Positions 1 through 10,529 are shown, counted from the first letter of the stretch. The stretch: 64,000 bases of DNA from Alloacidobacterium dinghuense (GCF_014274465.1 NZ_CP060394.1:4774001-4838000); one strand, 5' to 3'. Notes: generated by a model not told the origin, from the letters alone. Numbers and translations: made by a program.

Positions 1-30
1 CCTGTGATGGTTCGGCGGCTTGGAAGCAAC

Positions 31-1104
31 CTACAAGACTTTCAAAACCACCAGCGTCAGATCATCCGCCTGTTCCGTCTCTCCGGCAAACACCGCTACC
101 GCCTCGGAAACATGAGCCACCACCTGAGCCGCCGACCCGCCGCCATCCCGGCAAATCACATCTTCCAACCGATCCACTGAGAACTCTTCGCCCTGCTCGT
201 TCTCCTGTTCCGTCACGCCATCCGTGAAGAGCGTGAGAATATCGCCCTGCGCAAGCGTGAGCGAAGTGTCTGAATACTGCGCGTTCGGCAGAATCCCCAG
301 GATCGGGCCGCCGGCTTCATCTAAGAATTGCGACTCGCACGAGCTCGCGCGCAGCAGCACCGGCGGATTGTGCCCCGCGTTCGCGTATTGCAGCGTGCGC
401 GTCACGCGATTCAGCCGGGCATAAAACATCGTCACAAACGTCGCCGCGTTGGTGATCTGCTTCAAAATCTCATCCAGGTCTTGAATCACCTCCGAGGGCG
501 CTTCCAACTCGCGCGCGCGCAATCGCAGCGCAACGGCAAGCGAGGGCATCAACAATGCAGCCGCCGCGCCCTTGCCCGAAACATCGGCAATCACCACATC
601 AATCACATCATCCGAGACGGGGAAAAAATCGTAGTAATCGCCGCCCAGCATCCGCGCCGTCTTCATCTTCGCGGCAATATCGACTCCCGGCAAAGTAAGG
701 GGCTTGGGCAAGACGCGACGTTGCACCTGCGCAGCAAGAGCAAGGTCGCGCTCATAGGCGTCGCGCTGCTCGCGTACCTCCTCGGCCATGCGGTCGCGCT
801 GCTGCGCAATCAGCGTCACAAGAAAGCCAACCACGACGAAGCTCGCCAGATAGACAACATTGTGCACGATCCGCCAGTACAACGAAGGAGCAGGAGGACC
901 GAAAATATCCCCGAGAAAAGTGCAAATCGTTCCCAGCCCGATCGTGAAAGGAAGGGGATTGACTAAAGCGCAGAGTGCAATTGGAAGCACATAAAGGTAG
1001 GCAAGGGAAACATCCGCAACGATCAGCCAATCGGTGTAGGCCACGGCAGCAACCGCCGCGACCACGACAAAGTTCAGCAATCCCGCGACACGCTGCTCGC
1101 CCAT
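31..1104 (-). CDS. Membrane-anchored PP2C/SpoIIE-type serine phosphatase
   Basis: This is a 357-residue protein starting at the ATG at 1104. The reading frame stays open further upstream, but that part crosses an unrelated gene remnant. Residues 9-100 hold three to four hydrophobic segments, followed by a charged helical linker (101-130) and a SpoIIE/RsbU-type phosphatase domain. Metal and catalytic motifs are visible in order: GGDYYDF (154-160), DVSGKG (174-179), AGHNPP (243-248), FTDGVTE (293-299) and ADDLT near the C terminus. Family knowledge: such enzymes dephosphorylate anti-sigma-antagonist proteins in partner-switching stress pathways. No kinase or antagonist gene lies nearby, so the partner is unknown. 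The short membrane region resembles a sensor module, which is inference. Confidence 0.85.
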   Translation of the reverse strand: MGEQRVAGLLNFVVVAAVAAVAYTDWLIVADVSLAYLYVLPIALCALVNPLPFTIGLGTICTFLGDIFGPPAPSLYWRIVHNVVYLASFVVVGFLVTLIAQQRDRMAEEVREQRDAYERDLALAAQVQRRVLPKPLTLPGVDIAAKMKTARMLGGDYYDFFPVSDDVIDVVIADVSGKGAAAALLMPSLAVALRLRARELEAPSEVIQDLDEILKQITNAATFVTMFYARLNRVTRTLQYANAGHNPPVLLRASSCESQFLDEAGGPILGILPNAQYSDTSLTLAQGDILTLFTDGVTEQENEQGEEFSVDRLEDVICRDGGGSAAQVVAHVSEAVAVFAGETEQADDLTLVVLKVL

Positions 1105-1271
1105 GCGCCACGCCTTCTGCGGCCCGTGCCGCGTTATTCCTGCGACCTCAAACGCAGGGTCACTGCATCGCACGAATTGTACCTGACTACGCAAGCTCGG
1201 CCAGACCACCGAGGCGCTGCCTTTTGCGTCCTCCTGTATTGCAACTCCATCCAATCCGCCAGGAGATTCCA

Positions 1272-1638
1272 ATGCCCAAAGCTGTTCGCTTTCGTGAAAT
1301 AGAGGGTCCGGAAGTTCTAAAGCTTGAAGAAGTGCAACCGCAGAACCCCGGCAAGGGCGAAGTGCGGCTGAAAGTACAGGCAATCGGACTGAATCGCGCC
1401 GAGTCGATGTTTTATCGCGGACAGTACCTCTATCAGCCCAAATTTCCCGCGGGGCTTGGATATGAGGCGGAAGCTTGACGCGGCGAAGAAGTACATCTAC
1501 GAGCGCCTTGAGGATGGGCGTTTCCAGCCGAAGATTGCGAAGACATTTTCGTTTGCTCAGGTGGTCGAGGCGTACCAGTATCTTGAGTCGAGTGCCCAGA
1601 TAGGAATTCGTTATCACCGTGCCCTGAAAGCGAGCTAA
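1272..1638 (+). pseudogene. Zinc-type alcohol dehydrogenase/quinone reductase remnant with internal deletion
   Basis: An AGGAG ribosome site precedes an ATG at 1272. The first 68 codons read as the start of a medium-chain dehydrogenase (AIGLNRAESMFYRGQY, then FPAGLGYEAEA) and stop at 1478. From about 1468, in another frame, the C-terminal end of the same family continues (LDAAKKYIYERL, KIAKTFSFAQVVEAYQYLES). The roughly 200 residues of the central catalytic and NAD(P)-binding region are missing. The tail has a further one-base shift near 1609: skipping one base restores VITVP followed by TGA at 1625-1627. At least two lesions make this a decayed gene. The family assignment rests on motif recognition only. 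Confidence 0.8.
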
Positions 1639-1665
1639 GCCTCCACGGTCTGTTACCGTGGAGGC
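1639..1665. terminator. 11-bp perfect stem-loop between convergent genes
   Basis: Arms GCCTCCACGGT (1639-1649) and ACCGTGGAGGC (1655-1665) enclose a 5-nt loop. It lies between the dehydrogenase remnant and the end of the methyltransferase gene on the other strand. There is no clean T-run on either side, so termination is plausible but not certain. Confidence 0.45.
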
Positions 1666-1677
1666 GCCTATGCAATG

Positions 1678-2532
1678 TCAGGCCTGAGCAGTCGGCTGTT
1701 TCAGAATGATTCCGAACAGTCCTTTCTTGTTGAAGCGCCGCAAGTCCGGATGGAGCGGCTCAGCCTCACAAACCATCGATAGATGACCGGAAAATGTCTG
1801 CGTAAAAGACCGGAACCCCCAATTGGCATCCACGTCATCAACAACCAAAGCGCCATTCGGTCGCAGCACCGCCCATGCGCGATCGAGTTTGAAACGCACG
1901 TTCCGTTCGCTGTGCAGACTGTCGTGAATGAAAAGATCAATCTGGCCCAGGTGGGAAAGCAGCTGAGGCAGATGCCGCCGGCTGGAACCCTTGATGTAGG
2001 ACCATCGCTCAGCACAGCGTCCGCGAACAGCGACGCCAACCTGCTTCCGCCACGGCCTTTCCAAAGGTGGAAGGTCAATGCTGCTGAGCCTGCCGCTGCC
2101 ATTCTTCTCAAGCGCCTCCAGAATGCAGCGGGAGGTCACTCCATGAGCAACGCCAGTCTCGACTACATTCTTCGGCTTCAGGTGGCGAACCAGACACCAG
2201 ATCGCGCGAACAAATCCGGCATCTCCATCATTCCATCTCTGAAAGCTCTCAGGGCCGGGTCGAATTCCTGCCGCTTCCAGATCTCCGATCACACCGCGCC
2301 ACAATTTCCAGAATTCAGAAGAAGCCTGGCAGGGCAGTGGAACACCGAGGTGCGCATGAAGGCGCTGCTCCCAATTATCATCCGTCTCATAGTGGCATTG
2401 CGGACCGCGCCGCTCACGATCGGCTAGATAAACATCTTGAGCTGTACTTATGATTTGCAGCGGATCCGCAGCTATGTCCGTCACACCGCTGATGGGATGT
2501 TTGATTAGATAACGCAGAGGTATCCCTAGCAT
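1678..2532 (-). CDS. Class I SAM-dependent methyltransferase
   Basis: A 284-residue protein. The N-terminal 100 residues have no recognisable domain. The Rossmann methyltransferase core starts with VVETGVAHG (123-131, SAM-binding glycine-rich loop), then the acidic strand end SSIDLP (150-155), and IHDSLHSE and VVDDVDANWGF further on. This pattern matches the Methyltransf_24 type, often found with glycosyltransferases or in cephalosporin-hydroxylase-like families. The substrate cannot be read from the sequence. It is transcribed away from the dehydrogenase remnant and sits downstream of a glycogen synthase gene on the same strand, with 147 bases between them, so co-transcription is uncertain. 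Confidence 0.8.
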   Translation of the reverse strand: MLGIPLRYLIKHPISGVTDIAADPLQIISTAQDVYLADRERRGPQCHYETDDNWEQRLHAHLGVPLPCQASSEFWKLWRGVIGDLEAAGIRPGPESFQRWNDGDAGFVRAIWCLVRHLKPKNVVETGVAHGVTSRCILEALEKNGSGRLSSIDLPPLERPWRKQVGVAVRGRCAERWSYIKGSSRRHLPQLLSHLGQIDLFIHDSLHSERNVRFKLDRAWAVLRPNGALVVDDVDANWGFRSFTQTFSGHLSMVCEAEPLHPDLRRFNKKGLFGIILKQPTAQA

Positions 2533-2679
2533 ACCTGGCTCTCCTGGGGTGGGTAGCGGTATATGGGCCCAACGAGAGTCTACACCTTGTTCGTTTGGTA
2601 ATCAGTGAAACTTTGGCCGGTTTAGGATGAGGTGAACGCCTACTCCTCACACACCAAAGAAACGCTCTGCGCCAAAATC

Positions 2680-3897
2680 TTATTTCCGTCGCGACGCAAT
2701 CAGCCCGCGATACAAATCAATCGTCTGATCCGCAATTGCTGCCCAGGAGAAGTGTTCTTCAACCCGCTTGCGACCGGCTTGTCCAAACTGTTTGGCTTTC
2801 GTCGTATCCGCTAACAAATCAGAAACCTTCGCAGCCAGGTCACGCGCAAACTGATCCGGTTTTGTAGGAAAGCTGGTCACCGGGTCCTGCTCAAAGGGCA
2901 CGAGGTAGCCGGTCACGCCATCGACCACGACTTCGAGAATCCCACCCGTAGCGCTGGCGACAACCGGAGCCTGACACGCCATCGCTTCCAGATTAATGAT
3001 GCCGAACGGCTCATAAACAGAGGGGCAGCAGAAGACCGCGCAGTTGCTGTAAAGCTCGATGGCCTCCTGCTTCGTAACCATCTTCTCGATCCACACAACG
3101 TTCGGATTGTGAGCGCGGGCTTCTTCCACCTTGCTGCGCATTTCGGCCGCGATCTCTGGCGTATCCGGAGCGCCCGCGCAAAGAACAACCTGCGTATTCT
3201 CAGGCATGTAGCGGATCGCGTCGACAAGATGCGTCACGCCTTTCTGCCGCGTAATGCGTCCCACGAACAGCACATACGGCTGGCTAAGATTCACGCCGAA
3301 TCCCGGAAGCGTCGATGTATCGCTCGTCTTCTGATATTGCGCCAGATCAATGCCGTTGTAGATCACGTGAACGCGATCCGCCTGCACATCGGGATAGGCG
3401 CGCAGAATATCCTGCTTCGTTCCTTTTGAGACAGCAATGACCGCGTCCGCATCGAGGATCGCAGTCCGCTCCATCCACGAACTCATCGCGTATCCGCTGC
3501 CAAGCTGCTCCGCCTTCCACGCGCGCAACGGCTCAAGGCTGTGCGTAGTAAGGACAAACGGAATGTTGTGCAGCTTCTTGCTCAGAAAACCGGCCATCGA
3601 TACATACCACGTGTGCGTGTGTACGATATCGACGCCGCTCAGCGATTTCACCTGCGCGAGATTGAGACTCATCGCCTCCAGCGCCGTGGTAAATTTCTGC
3701 GGCTCGCCTTGCGCGAGCTTGTCCCACGGCTGCGCGCCGCGCACTTGCAGATTGCCCTCATCCGAATTCTGATCGCCCCAGCAGTGTACTTCGACTTCGA
3801 TTTTCTTTGCCAGCTCACGGCTCAGATATTCGACGTGAACTCCGGCGCCGCCGTACACATTCGGCGGATACTCGCGGGTCATGAGTGCTGCTCGCAC
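2680..3897 (-). CDS. glgA: Glycogen synthase / alpha-maltose-1-phosphate synthase (GT4)
   Basis: This 405-residue enzyme starts with a GTG at 3897 behind GGGAGGA. The first residues read (M)RAALMTREYPPNVYGGAGVH, the signature of the actinobacterial GlgA/GlgM type of GT4 glycosyltransferase. Further features are FVGRITRQKG and the donor-binding E-x7-E region (EPFGIINLEAMA). Family members transfer glucose from ADP-glucose to glycogen, or to glucose-1-phosphate to make maltose-1-phosphate for the GlgE pathway. Which of the two reactions applies cannot be decided here, because no glgE, glgC or glgB lies in the window. The length is normal for the GT4 type and shorter than the enterobacterial GT5 enzyme. 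Confidence 0.85.
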   Translation of the reverse strand: MRAALMTREYPPNVYGGAGVHVEYLSRELAKKIEVEVHCWGDQNSDEGNLQVRGAQPWDKLAQGEPQKFTTALEAMSLNLAQVKSLSGVDIVHTHTWYVSMAGFLSKKLHNIPFVLTTHSLEPLRAWKAEQLGSGYAMSSWMERTAILDADAVIAVSKGTKQDILRAYPDVQADRVHVIYNGIDLAQYQKTSDTSTLPGFGVNLSQPYVLFVGRITRQKGVTHLVDAIRYMPENTQVVLCAGAPDTPEIAAEMRSKVEEARAHNPNVVWIEKMVTKQEAIELYSNCAVFCCPSVYEPFGIINLEAMACQAPVVASATGGILEVVVDGVTGYLVPFEQDPVTSFPTKPDQFARDLAAKVSDLLADTTKAKQFGQAGRKRVEEHFSWAAIADQTIDLYRGLIASRRK

Positions 3898-3998
3898 TGT
3901 TGTCCTCCCGTGACGCGTGACTCAGGTGAGATGCATCTTTCAACTGCCGGAGCATTCTAGCGCCGAGGCATGTGCGCAGCAAACGCGTTCTAAGCTTC

Positions 3999-4553
3999 TT
4001 AATTCCTGGCAAGCTCCGATTCAATAGCGCTCACCAGCGCCGGATCGTCCGGTGTGGTGTTAGGAGCGAAGCGAGCGGCGACTTCTCCGTTGCGGGACAC
4101 AACAAATTTTTCAAAGTTCCACAGGATCTCCGGCGCCTCGTTTGGTTGAACGCCGAAGCGCCTAAGGTCTTCCTCGAATGGCTCTGCCGATGTGCTCACC
4201 GCCGTCGGTTGCGCCTCGATCAGAGCGTGATACAGCGGATGCTTCGCCTCACCAACCACGGTGATCTTCTCGTATAACGGAAAATCAACACCAAAGTTGA
4301 GGCTGCAGAAGCTCTGGATATCTTCGTTCGTGCCGGGCTCCTGTCCAGCGAAGTCATTGGAGGGAAAGCCGCAGACCACCAGGCCTTGATCGTTGTACTG
4401 GCGATAGAGCTTTTCCAGCGCCTCATACTGCGGCGTCAGCCCGCACTTTGAAGCGACGTTCACGACAAGGATGACCTTGCCGCTGTAGTCGGCGAGAGTC
4501 GTTTCTTCTCCGGTAATGCGGCGGACGGGAATGGATTGGACGGGAGCGCTCAT
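3999..4553 (-). CDS. Glutathione peroxidase family thiol peroxidase
   Basis: A 184-residue cytosolic protein from the ATG at 4553. The reading frame continues upstream to 4610, but the ATG that directly precedes the conserved N terminus fits the family. The catalytic tetrad is visible: Cys37 (VASKCGLTPQY), Gln71 (NDFAGQEPG), Trp145 and Asn146 (WNFEKF). Cys83 (SFCSLNF) sits where thioredoxin-dependent members carry the resolving cysteine, so thioredoxin is a more likely reductant than glutathione. A roughly 25-residue acidic insertion (about 114-140) before the Trp-Asn motif is longer than in compact bacterial homologues. It reduces hydroperoxides, presumably for oxidative-stress defence. Confidence 0.9.
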   Translation of the reverse strand: MSAPVQSIPVRRITGEETTLADYSGKVILVVNVASKCGLTPQYEALEKLYRQYNDQGLVVCGFPSNDFAGQEPGTNEDIQSFCSLNFGVDFPLYEKITVVGEAKHPLYHALIEAQPTAVSTSAEPFEEDLRRFGVQPNEAPEILWNFEKFVVSRNGEVAARFAPNTTPDDPALVSAIESELARN

Positions 4554-4754
4554 GCATAGCATTGTAAGTGGTTTACATGCATATCCGCCTGTCCCGACTG
4601 GAAAAACCAAAGTAAGATTCGCGCTGAAACACAGCGAATCGTCTTTGTTTAAAATAGGTTAAAGAGCGGCAGCCACCGTGATCGGCAGTCGACGGCAAAA
4701 GCAAATTTGCCGCTGAATATAGGTGCCTGAGCAAAAAGTTTCCGTAGACAAGGT

Positions 4755-4783
4755 TTGACCTTACTTATCCACACACCTATAAT
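4755..4783 (+). promoter_or_regulatory. Sigma70-type promoter of the Skp-like gene
   Basis: TTGACC at 4755-4760 and a perfect TATAAT at 4778-4783 are separated by exactly 17 bp. The expected transcript start near 4790 leaves a leader of about 170 nt before the ATG at 4962. The leader contains GC-rich inverted repeats, for example GGAAGCGA paired with TCGCTTCC around 4891-4910. The stretch 4554-4754 between the peroxidase gene and this promoter shows nothing else that can be named. Confidence 0.75.
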
Positions 4784-4961
4784 TTCGCTTGAGTTCCTGA
4801 GAATGTCCTCTGTCCGTGTTTCTGCTCTGCGTCTCCGGCTTTTCCGGCCGGATAGCCGCCCCCACGAAGCGCCTCAGACGGGAAAGCCAGGAAGCGAAAG
4901 TTCGCTTCCGCACAGATATGCGGGCGACCACACCCAAGAACCGAAGGAGTTTCTGATTTCC

Positions 4962-5651
4962 ATGAAGCGTTCGTTAACCCTCGTTTGCATGCTCGCGTCC
5001 GGGCTCGGCGTCAGCGCCCTTGCCCAGACCAGCAGCGCAGCCACTACAGACCCGGCGCCTAACGCCCCGTCTACCACCGCGGTTGCCCCCTCAGGCGGAG
5101 CCAAGATCGCCGTCATCATGTTCCAGCCCGCCGTCATGCAGACCAACGAAGGCCAGCGGAACTTTGCCGATCTGCAGAAGAAGTACGATCCCAAGCGGAC
5201 GCAGCTCAAGACGATGAGCGATGAAATTGATTCGCTGAAGAAGAGCCTGCAGGCATCCGGCGCCAACCTGAGCGATGTTGAGAAGGCGAACCGCACCAAG
5301 TCCCTCGATGAGAAGGAAAAGGCCTTTCAGCGCCTCGGGGAAGACACCCAGAACGACTTCCAGCAGGATCTGCAGCAGACCTACACCCAGCTTGCCGAGA
5401 AGGTCTTCGGTGTCCTTCAGACCTATGCTCAGCAGAATGGCTATAGCCTCGTGATTGACGGCAGCACCCAGCAGAGCCCGGTCCTGTGGGCCAACCAGGG
5501 AACGGATATCTCCGCCGCAGTCATCCAGGCCTACAACCAGAAGTCGGGTGTCCCTGCGCCTGCAACTCCAGCGGTCGGAAGCACGCCTGCGGCTCCAACG
5601 CCGCATCCAACCACCCCGCGCTCCACAACCCCTGCTGCTCCCAAGCAGTAA
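4962..5651 (+). CDS. OmpH/Skp-like periplasmic chaperone
   Basis: A 229-residue exported protein. The ATG at 4962 is chosen because a signal peptide follows at once (MKRSLTLVCMLASGLGVSALA) and GAAGGAG lies upstream. The mature part starts with a low-complexity Ala/Pro/Thr linker, then the OmpH core: a short beta strand (KIAVIMFQPAVMQTNEGQR), a long charged coiled-coil (about 80-150) and a closing strand (GYSLVIDGS). Skp family members form trimers that hold outer-membrane proteins in the periplasm. An extra Pro/Thr/Ala-rich C-terminal tail of about 40 residues is unusual next to E. coli Skp. It has its own promoter and terminator and no bamA or lpxD neighbour, unlike the classical operon. Confidence 0.85.
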   Translation: MKRSLTLVCMLASGLGVSALAQTSSAATTDPAPNAPSTTAVAPSGGAKIAVIMFQPAVMQTNEGQRNFADLQKKYDPKRTQLKTMSDEIDSLKKSLQASGANLSDVEKANRTKSLDEKEKAFQRLGEDTQNDFQQDLQQTYTQLAEKVFGVLQTYAQQNGYSLVIDGSTQQSPVLWANQGTDISAAVIQAYNQKSGVPAPATPAVGSTPAAPTPHPTTPRSTTPAAPKQ

Positions 5652-5668
5652 TAGCTTTCAAAGAGCTT

Positions 5669-5700
5669 AAAAAGACCCCGATTTCGGGGTCTTTTTATTT
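5669..5700 (+). terminator. Rho-independent terminator of the Skp-like gene
   Basis: The 12-bp perfect stem AAAAAGACCCCG / CGGGGTCTTTTT has a 4-nt loop and ends in a T-rich tail. The A-run on the other side makes it potentially bidirectional, serving the convergent lepA gene too. The remaining 280 bases up to lepA are AT-richer than the surroundings and show no gene or clear signal. Confidence 0.92.
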
Positions 5701-5980
5701 CTCAGTTTTTGCGATTCGATGGGCATGCAAAATGCACCGGAATCTGTGGAAAAAAATGTGGAAGAAATTTTCTGCGCTGACGGGAAATCCCTTAAGAAAA
5801 CGATTAGAGCCTTAAAAGCCTTTCAAAATGGGGCTGCAACCTCTTTGTTTTCAATGGCGTCTTGTTACTAAAGTACTCTTGCCCTTGAACAAAAACATGC
5901 TGCCTATTAGTGGAGATTGAATTTGCACTTTCCACAGATCGCATTAAAGGACTGTAACTCCACAGATTGAAAGAGATAGC

Positions 5981-7792
<1,812 letters not shown>

Positions 7793-7914
7793 GAGAAAAA
7801 CGCGAGGCCGAAGGGCCTGCTTCCGGAGAAACTTCCCTGACTCACTGCTTTATTATCGCATCCAAAGATGGCGAGCAAGCGTCCGCAGCCCATACAATAA
7901 AGCAGTAAATCCGA

Positions 7915-9708
7915 ATGGTTGTCCCCAGACTCTCAAGCGCCGCTCTTGTTGCGGCTATAGCATGTCTCTCATTTTGCCGCGCTGGCGCTGAAGGCTTCGT
8001 TTCCCCATTTCTCTCCGAACCGCAAAATGCATCGACGCAGGCCGCACCCGCGCCGCAGAAAACCGCACCGCCCGCAATATCATCCCGCGACCAGTCACTC
8101 ATCGACAGCGTGGAAAAGGCCTATCAGATCGGCCTCAGCAATTATCGTGACGGCCACATCGCCTCGGCAAAATCCAATTTCGACTATGCCGTCGACATGA
8201 TGCTGCGCAGCGGCATCGACATCAAAAACGATCCAGCCATCAGTGAAGAATTCGATCGCGTCGTGGACGCGATCAACACACTCGAACTCGACGCCCTGCG
8301 CGAAAACAGCATTCAAACGGCGCAACAGCATCCTGAAGATACGCCCGTCGATATCGCCAACGACGTCACCTTCCCCGCCGATCCGAAGGTCAGAGCGCAG
8401 GCCGAAGCTGAGCTGAAGACCACGCAATCCGATCTGCCGCTCGTCATGAACGACTACGTTGCGAGCTACATCAATTTCTTCTCAAACACCACCAAGGGCC
8501 ACAACACCATCGTCAACTCGCTCACGCGTGCCGGCCGCTACAAGGACATGATCCAGCGCGTGCTCAAGGAAGAGGGAGTGCCGCAGGACCTCATCTACCA
8601 GGCAGTCGCCGAATCCGGCTTCCGTCCGCAGGCGATCAATCCCCGCTCACGCGCCGGAGGCATGTGGCAATTCATGCCCGGCGACGCCTTTGCGCCGCAA
8701 AAGAGCGCATGGTATGACGAGCGCTTCGATCCGGAAAAGGCCACGCGCGCTTACGCGAAATACATCAAATACCTCTATAACCAGACCGGCGACTGGTATC
8801 TCGCCATGGCCTCTTATGACTGGGGCGCAGGCAACATTCAGCGAGCCGTCGAGCGCACCGGCTACGCCGACTTCTGGGAACTGTATCGCCGCAACAATCT
8901 TCCCCAGGAAACAAAGAATTACGTCCCCATCATTCTCGCCGTCACCATCATGGCGAAGAATCCGACGCAATACGGCCTGACGGATCTCGTCGCTGATCCA
9001 CCGCTCGTCACCGACAAGGTCACGACAAATTACGCCGTCGATCTCCGCCTTGTCGCCGATGTCGTCGATGCTCCGATCCAGGAAATCGTCGGGCTCAACC
9101 CGAGCCTGCTGCGCATGAGCACACCGCCGGATGAGTCCTTTGATCTGCAACTGCCGCCGGGTGGCAAGGAACTCTACGAGAAGCGCATCGCCGAGATCCC
9201 CGAAGAGAAGCGGCGCTATTGGCGCTTCCATCTTCTCTCCCATGACGAATCCCTCGAAGAGGTAGCTCGCCAGTATCGCGTATCGGCTTCGGAGATAGCC
9301 TTCGTTAATCAGCTCAGCTCCACCACGGCCGACCTCAGCAACATCGATTCGCTGGTCATCCCCGTAGCCCCTGTGGCAGCCACGTCGTCGGCGCGAAACA
9401 GCATGTATAAAATTGAGCGCGGTGATACTCTCGTAACCGTGGCTGATCGCTTCGGTGTCACTGTCGATCAATTGCGCCGCTGGAACCACATCGGCAGTGG
9501 CGCCATCATCCCGGGACACAAGCTGTATGTCACCGAACCGGCGCGTATCTCCGCTACATCGCGCTCCCGTAAGGGAAAGGCAACAGCCGCGAACACGCAG
9601 GCTGCATCTCACCTTGGAGCGCACGGAGAAAAGCAGGTGCATGCAGAGCAGAAGGCCACCACCGCGACACACACCACATCTGTAAAGGGAAAGAAAACCA
9701 GCCAATGA
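7915..9708 (+). CDS. Membrane-bound lytic murein transglycosylase D-like, two LysM domains
   Basis: This 597-residue exported protein begins with a signal-like segment (1-25). An alpha-helical region (about 55-180) precedes the SLT domain: catalytic Glu233 in AESGFRPQAINP, GMWQFMP (249-255) and YDWGAGNI (301-308). Two LysM modules follow, at about 436-482 (the weaker one) and 497-540 (YKIERGDTLVTVADRFGVT), then a Lys/Ala/His-rich tail. MltD-type enzymes cleave peptidoglycan to 1,6-anhydromuropeptides, and LysM anchors them to the wall. No lipobox is present, so it is probably periplasmic rather than a lipoprotein. A TACAAT 16 nt before the ATG at 7915, without a Shine-Dalgarno, suggests a short leader. 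Confidence 0.9.
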   Translation: MVVPRLSSAALVAAIACLSFCRAGAEGFVSPFLSEPQNASTQAAPAPQKTAPPAISSRDQSLIDSVEKAYQIGLSNYRDGHIASAKSNFDYAVDMMLRSGIDIKNDPAISEEFDRVVDAINTLELDALRENSIQTAQQHPEDTPVDIANDVTFPADPKVRAQAEAELKTTQSDLPLVMNDYVASYINFFSNTTKGHNTIVNSLTRAGRYKDMIQRVLKEEGVPQDLIYQAVAESGFRPQAINPRSRAGGMWQFMPGDAFAPQKSAWYDERFDPEKATRAYAKYIKYLYNQTGDWYLAMASYDWGAGNIQRAVERTGYADFWELYRRNNLPQETKNYVPIILAVTIMAKNPTQYGLTDLVADPPLVTDKVTTNYAVDLRLVADVVDAPIQEIVGLNPSLLRMSTPPDESFDLQLPPGGKELYEKRIAEIPEEKRRYWRFHLLSHDESLEEVARQYRVSASEIAFVNQLSSTTADLSNIDSLVIPVAPVAATSSARNSMYKIERGDTLVTVADRFGVTVDQLRRWNHIGSGAIIPGHKLYVTEPARISATSRSRKGKATAANTQAASHLGAHGEKQVHAEQKATTATHTTSVKGKKTSQ

Positions 9709-9731
9709 CGCTCACTATATACTTGCGTTCA

Positions 9732-9762
9732 TTGGCAAGCCGTTGCATGCTGTTGCTATAAT
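9732..9762 (+). promoter_or_regulatory. Likely promoter of the histone-like gene
   Basis: A perfect TATAAT at 9757-9762 lies 19 bp after TTGGCA (9732-9737). The spacing is long, so the -35 is uncertain; the -10 is convincing. It would give a leader of about 60 nt. Confidence 0.5.
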
Positions 9763-9830
9763 CCGCGCCGCAGGGCATTTTGATTCTGTGGCAGAACGGA
9801 AAACAGGCACCGAAGCCGGAGGGCATTTTC

Positions 9831-10457
9831 ATGCAGGAAGAACGCAAACTTTACGCGAAGAACGATGGTGAATTTGAACCTGAAACGGACGATTATTCAG
9901 AAGAAGGTGAAGACAGCTTCGGTGAGGATGAAGAAGAGGAGGAAGTGAGCATCTCCATCTCCTCTGACGATGATGACATCGAAGATCTCGACGAAGGCGG
10001 GGGAGAATCATTTGAAGAACCCGCAATCGTTGCCGAAGAAGTAATTGTGGCTGTGCCTGCCGCTCCGGCAAAAAAGGCCGCGAAGAAGGCCGCGAAAAAA
10101 GCTCCGGCAAAAAAAGCGGTTGCCAAAAAGGCTTCCCCAAAGAAAGCAGCAAAGAAGGCTCCGGCCAAGAAAGCTGCCGCGAAGAAAGCTCCGGCGAAGA
10201 AAGCCGCAAAGAAGTCTGTCGCTAAGACCAGCAGTAAGGGCGCTCGTAGCGGCGGTAAAGCTACGAAGAAATCCGTGGCTAGTAAGAAGAAGAGCGCAAG
10301 CGGTAAAAAATCAACCAAACGAGGTACTACTTTGGCAGTAAAGAAGGCAGCAAAGAAGGCGGCGGCCAAGAAGGCTCCTGCAAAGAAAGCAGCAAAGAAG
10401 GCAGTAAAGAAGGCTCCTGCAAAGAAGGCAACCAAGAAGGCAGCAAAGAAGAAGTAA
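9831..10457 (+). CDS. Histone H1-like Lys/Ala repeat protein with acidic N-terminal domain
   Basis: A 208-residue protein from the ATG at 9831, placed behind CCGGAGGG; an in-frame ATG at 9780 lacks such a site. Residues 1-70 are strongly acidic (runs of Glu and Asp with Ser). From about residue 75 the protein becomes a chain of KKA, AKKAPAKKA and similar repeats, broken by a Ser/Gly/Lys-rich stretch (about 140-170) that also carries Arg. The basic half resembles eukaryotic H1 tails and bacterial Hc1/HctB or AlgP-like DNA-binding proteins, so nucleoid binding is likely. The acidic head is reminiscent of RpoE-delta or HMG-type tails and could modulate binding in cis. It is followed at once by a strong terminator, so it is monocistronic. 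Confidence 0.8.
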   Translation: MQEERKLYAKNDGEFEPETDDYSEEGEDSFGEDEEEEEVSISISSDDDDIEDLDEGGGESFEEPAIVAEEVIVAVPAAPAKKAAKKAAKKAPAKKAVAKKASPKKAAKKAPAKKAAAKKAPAKKAAKKSVAKTSSKGARSGGKATKKSVASKKKSASGKKSTKRGTTLAVKKAAKKAAAKKAPAKKAAKKAVKKAPAKKATKKAAKKK

Positions 10458-10477
10458 CCACGTAGTTTTTCAGGCAA

Positions 10478-10510
10478 GCAAAAGAGCCCGGCTCATCGCC
10501 GGGCTTTTTT
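10478..10510 (+). terminator. Rho-independent terminator of the histone-like gene
   Basis: The stem AGCCCGGC / GCCGGGCT (10485-10505) has a 5-nt loop and is followed by TTTTT. Confidence 0.93.
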
Positions 10511-10529
10511 GCGTCTGCAGGATGGGACT

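Noticed and set aside
4880-4935. Resemblance of ACGGGAAAGCC in the Skp-like leader to the GEMM (c-di-GMP) riboswitch core
   Set aside because: The conserved second half and the other stem of the aptamer are not found; a covariance-model search would be needed to accept it.
8647-9705. 352-codon minus-strand frame opposite the LysM transglycosylase
   Set aside because: High-GC antisense shadow; the plus strand encodes a convincing multi-domain enzyme over the same bases.
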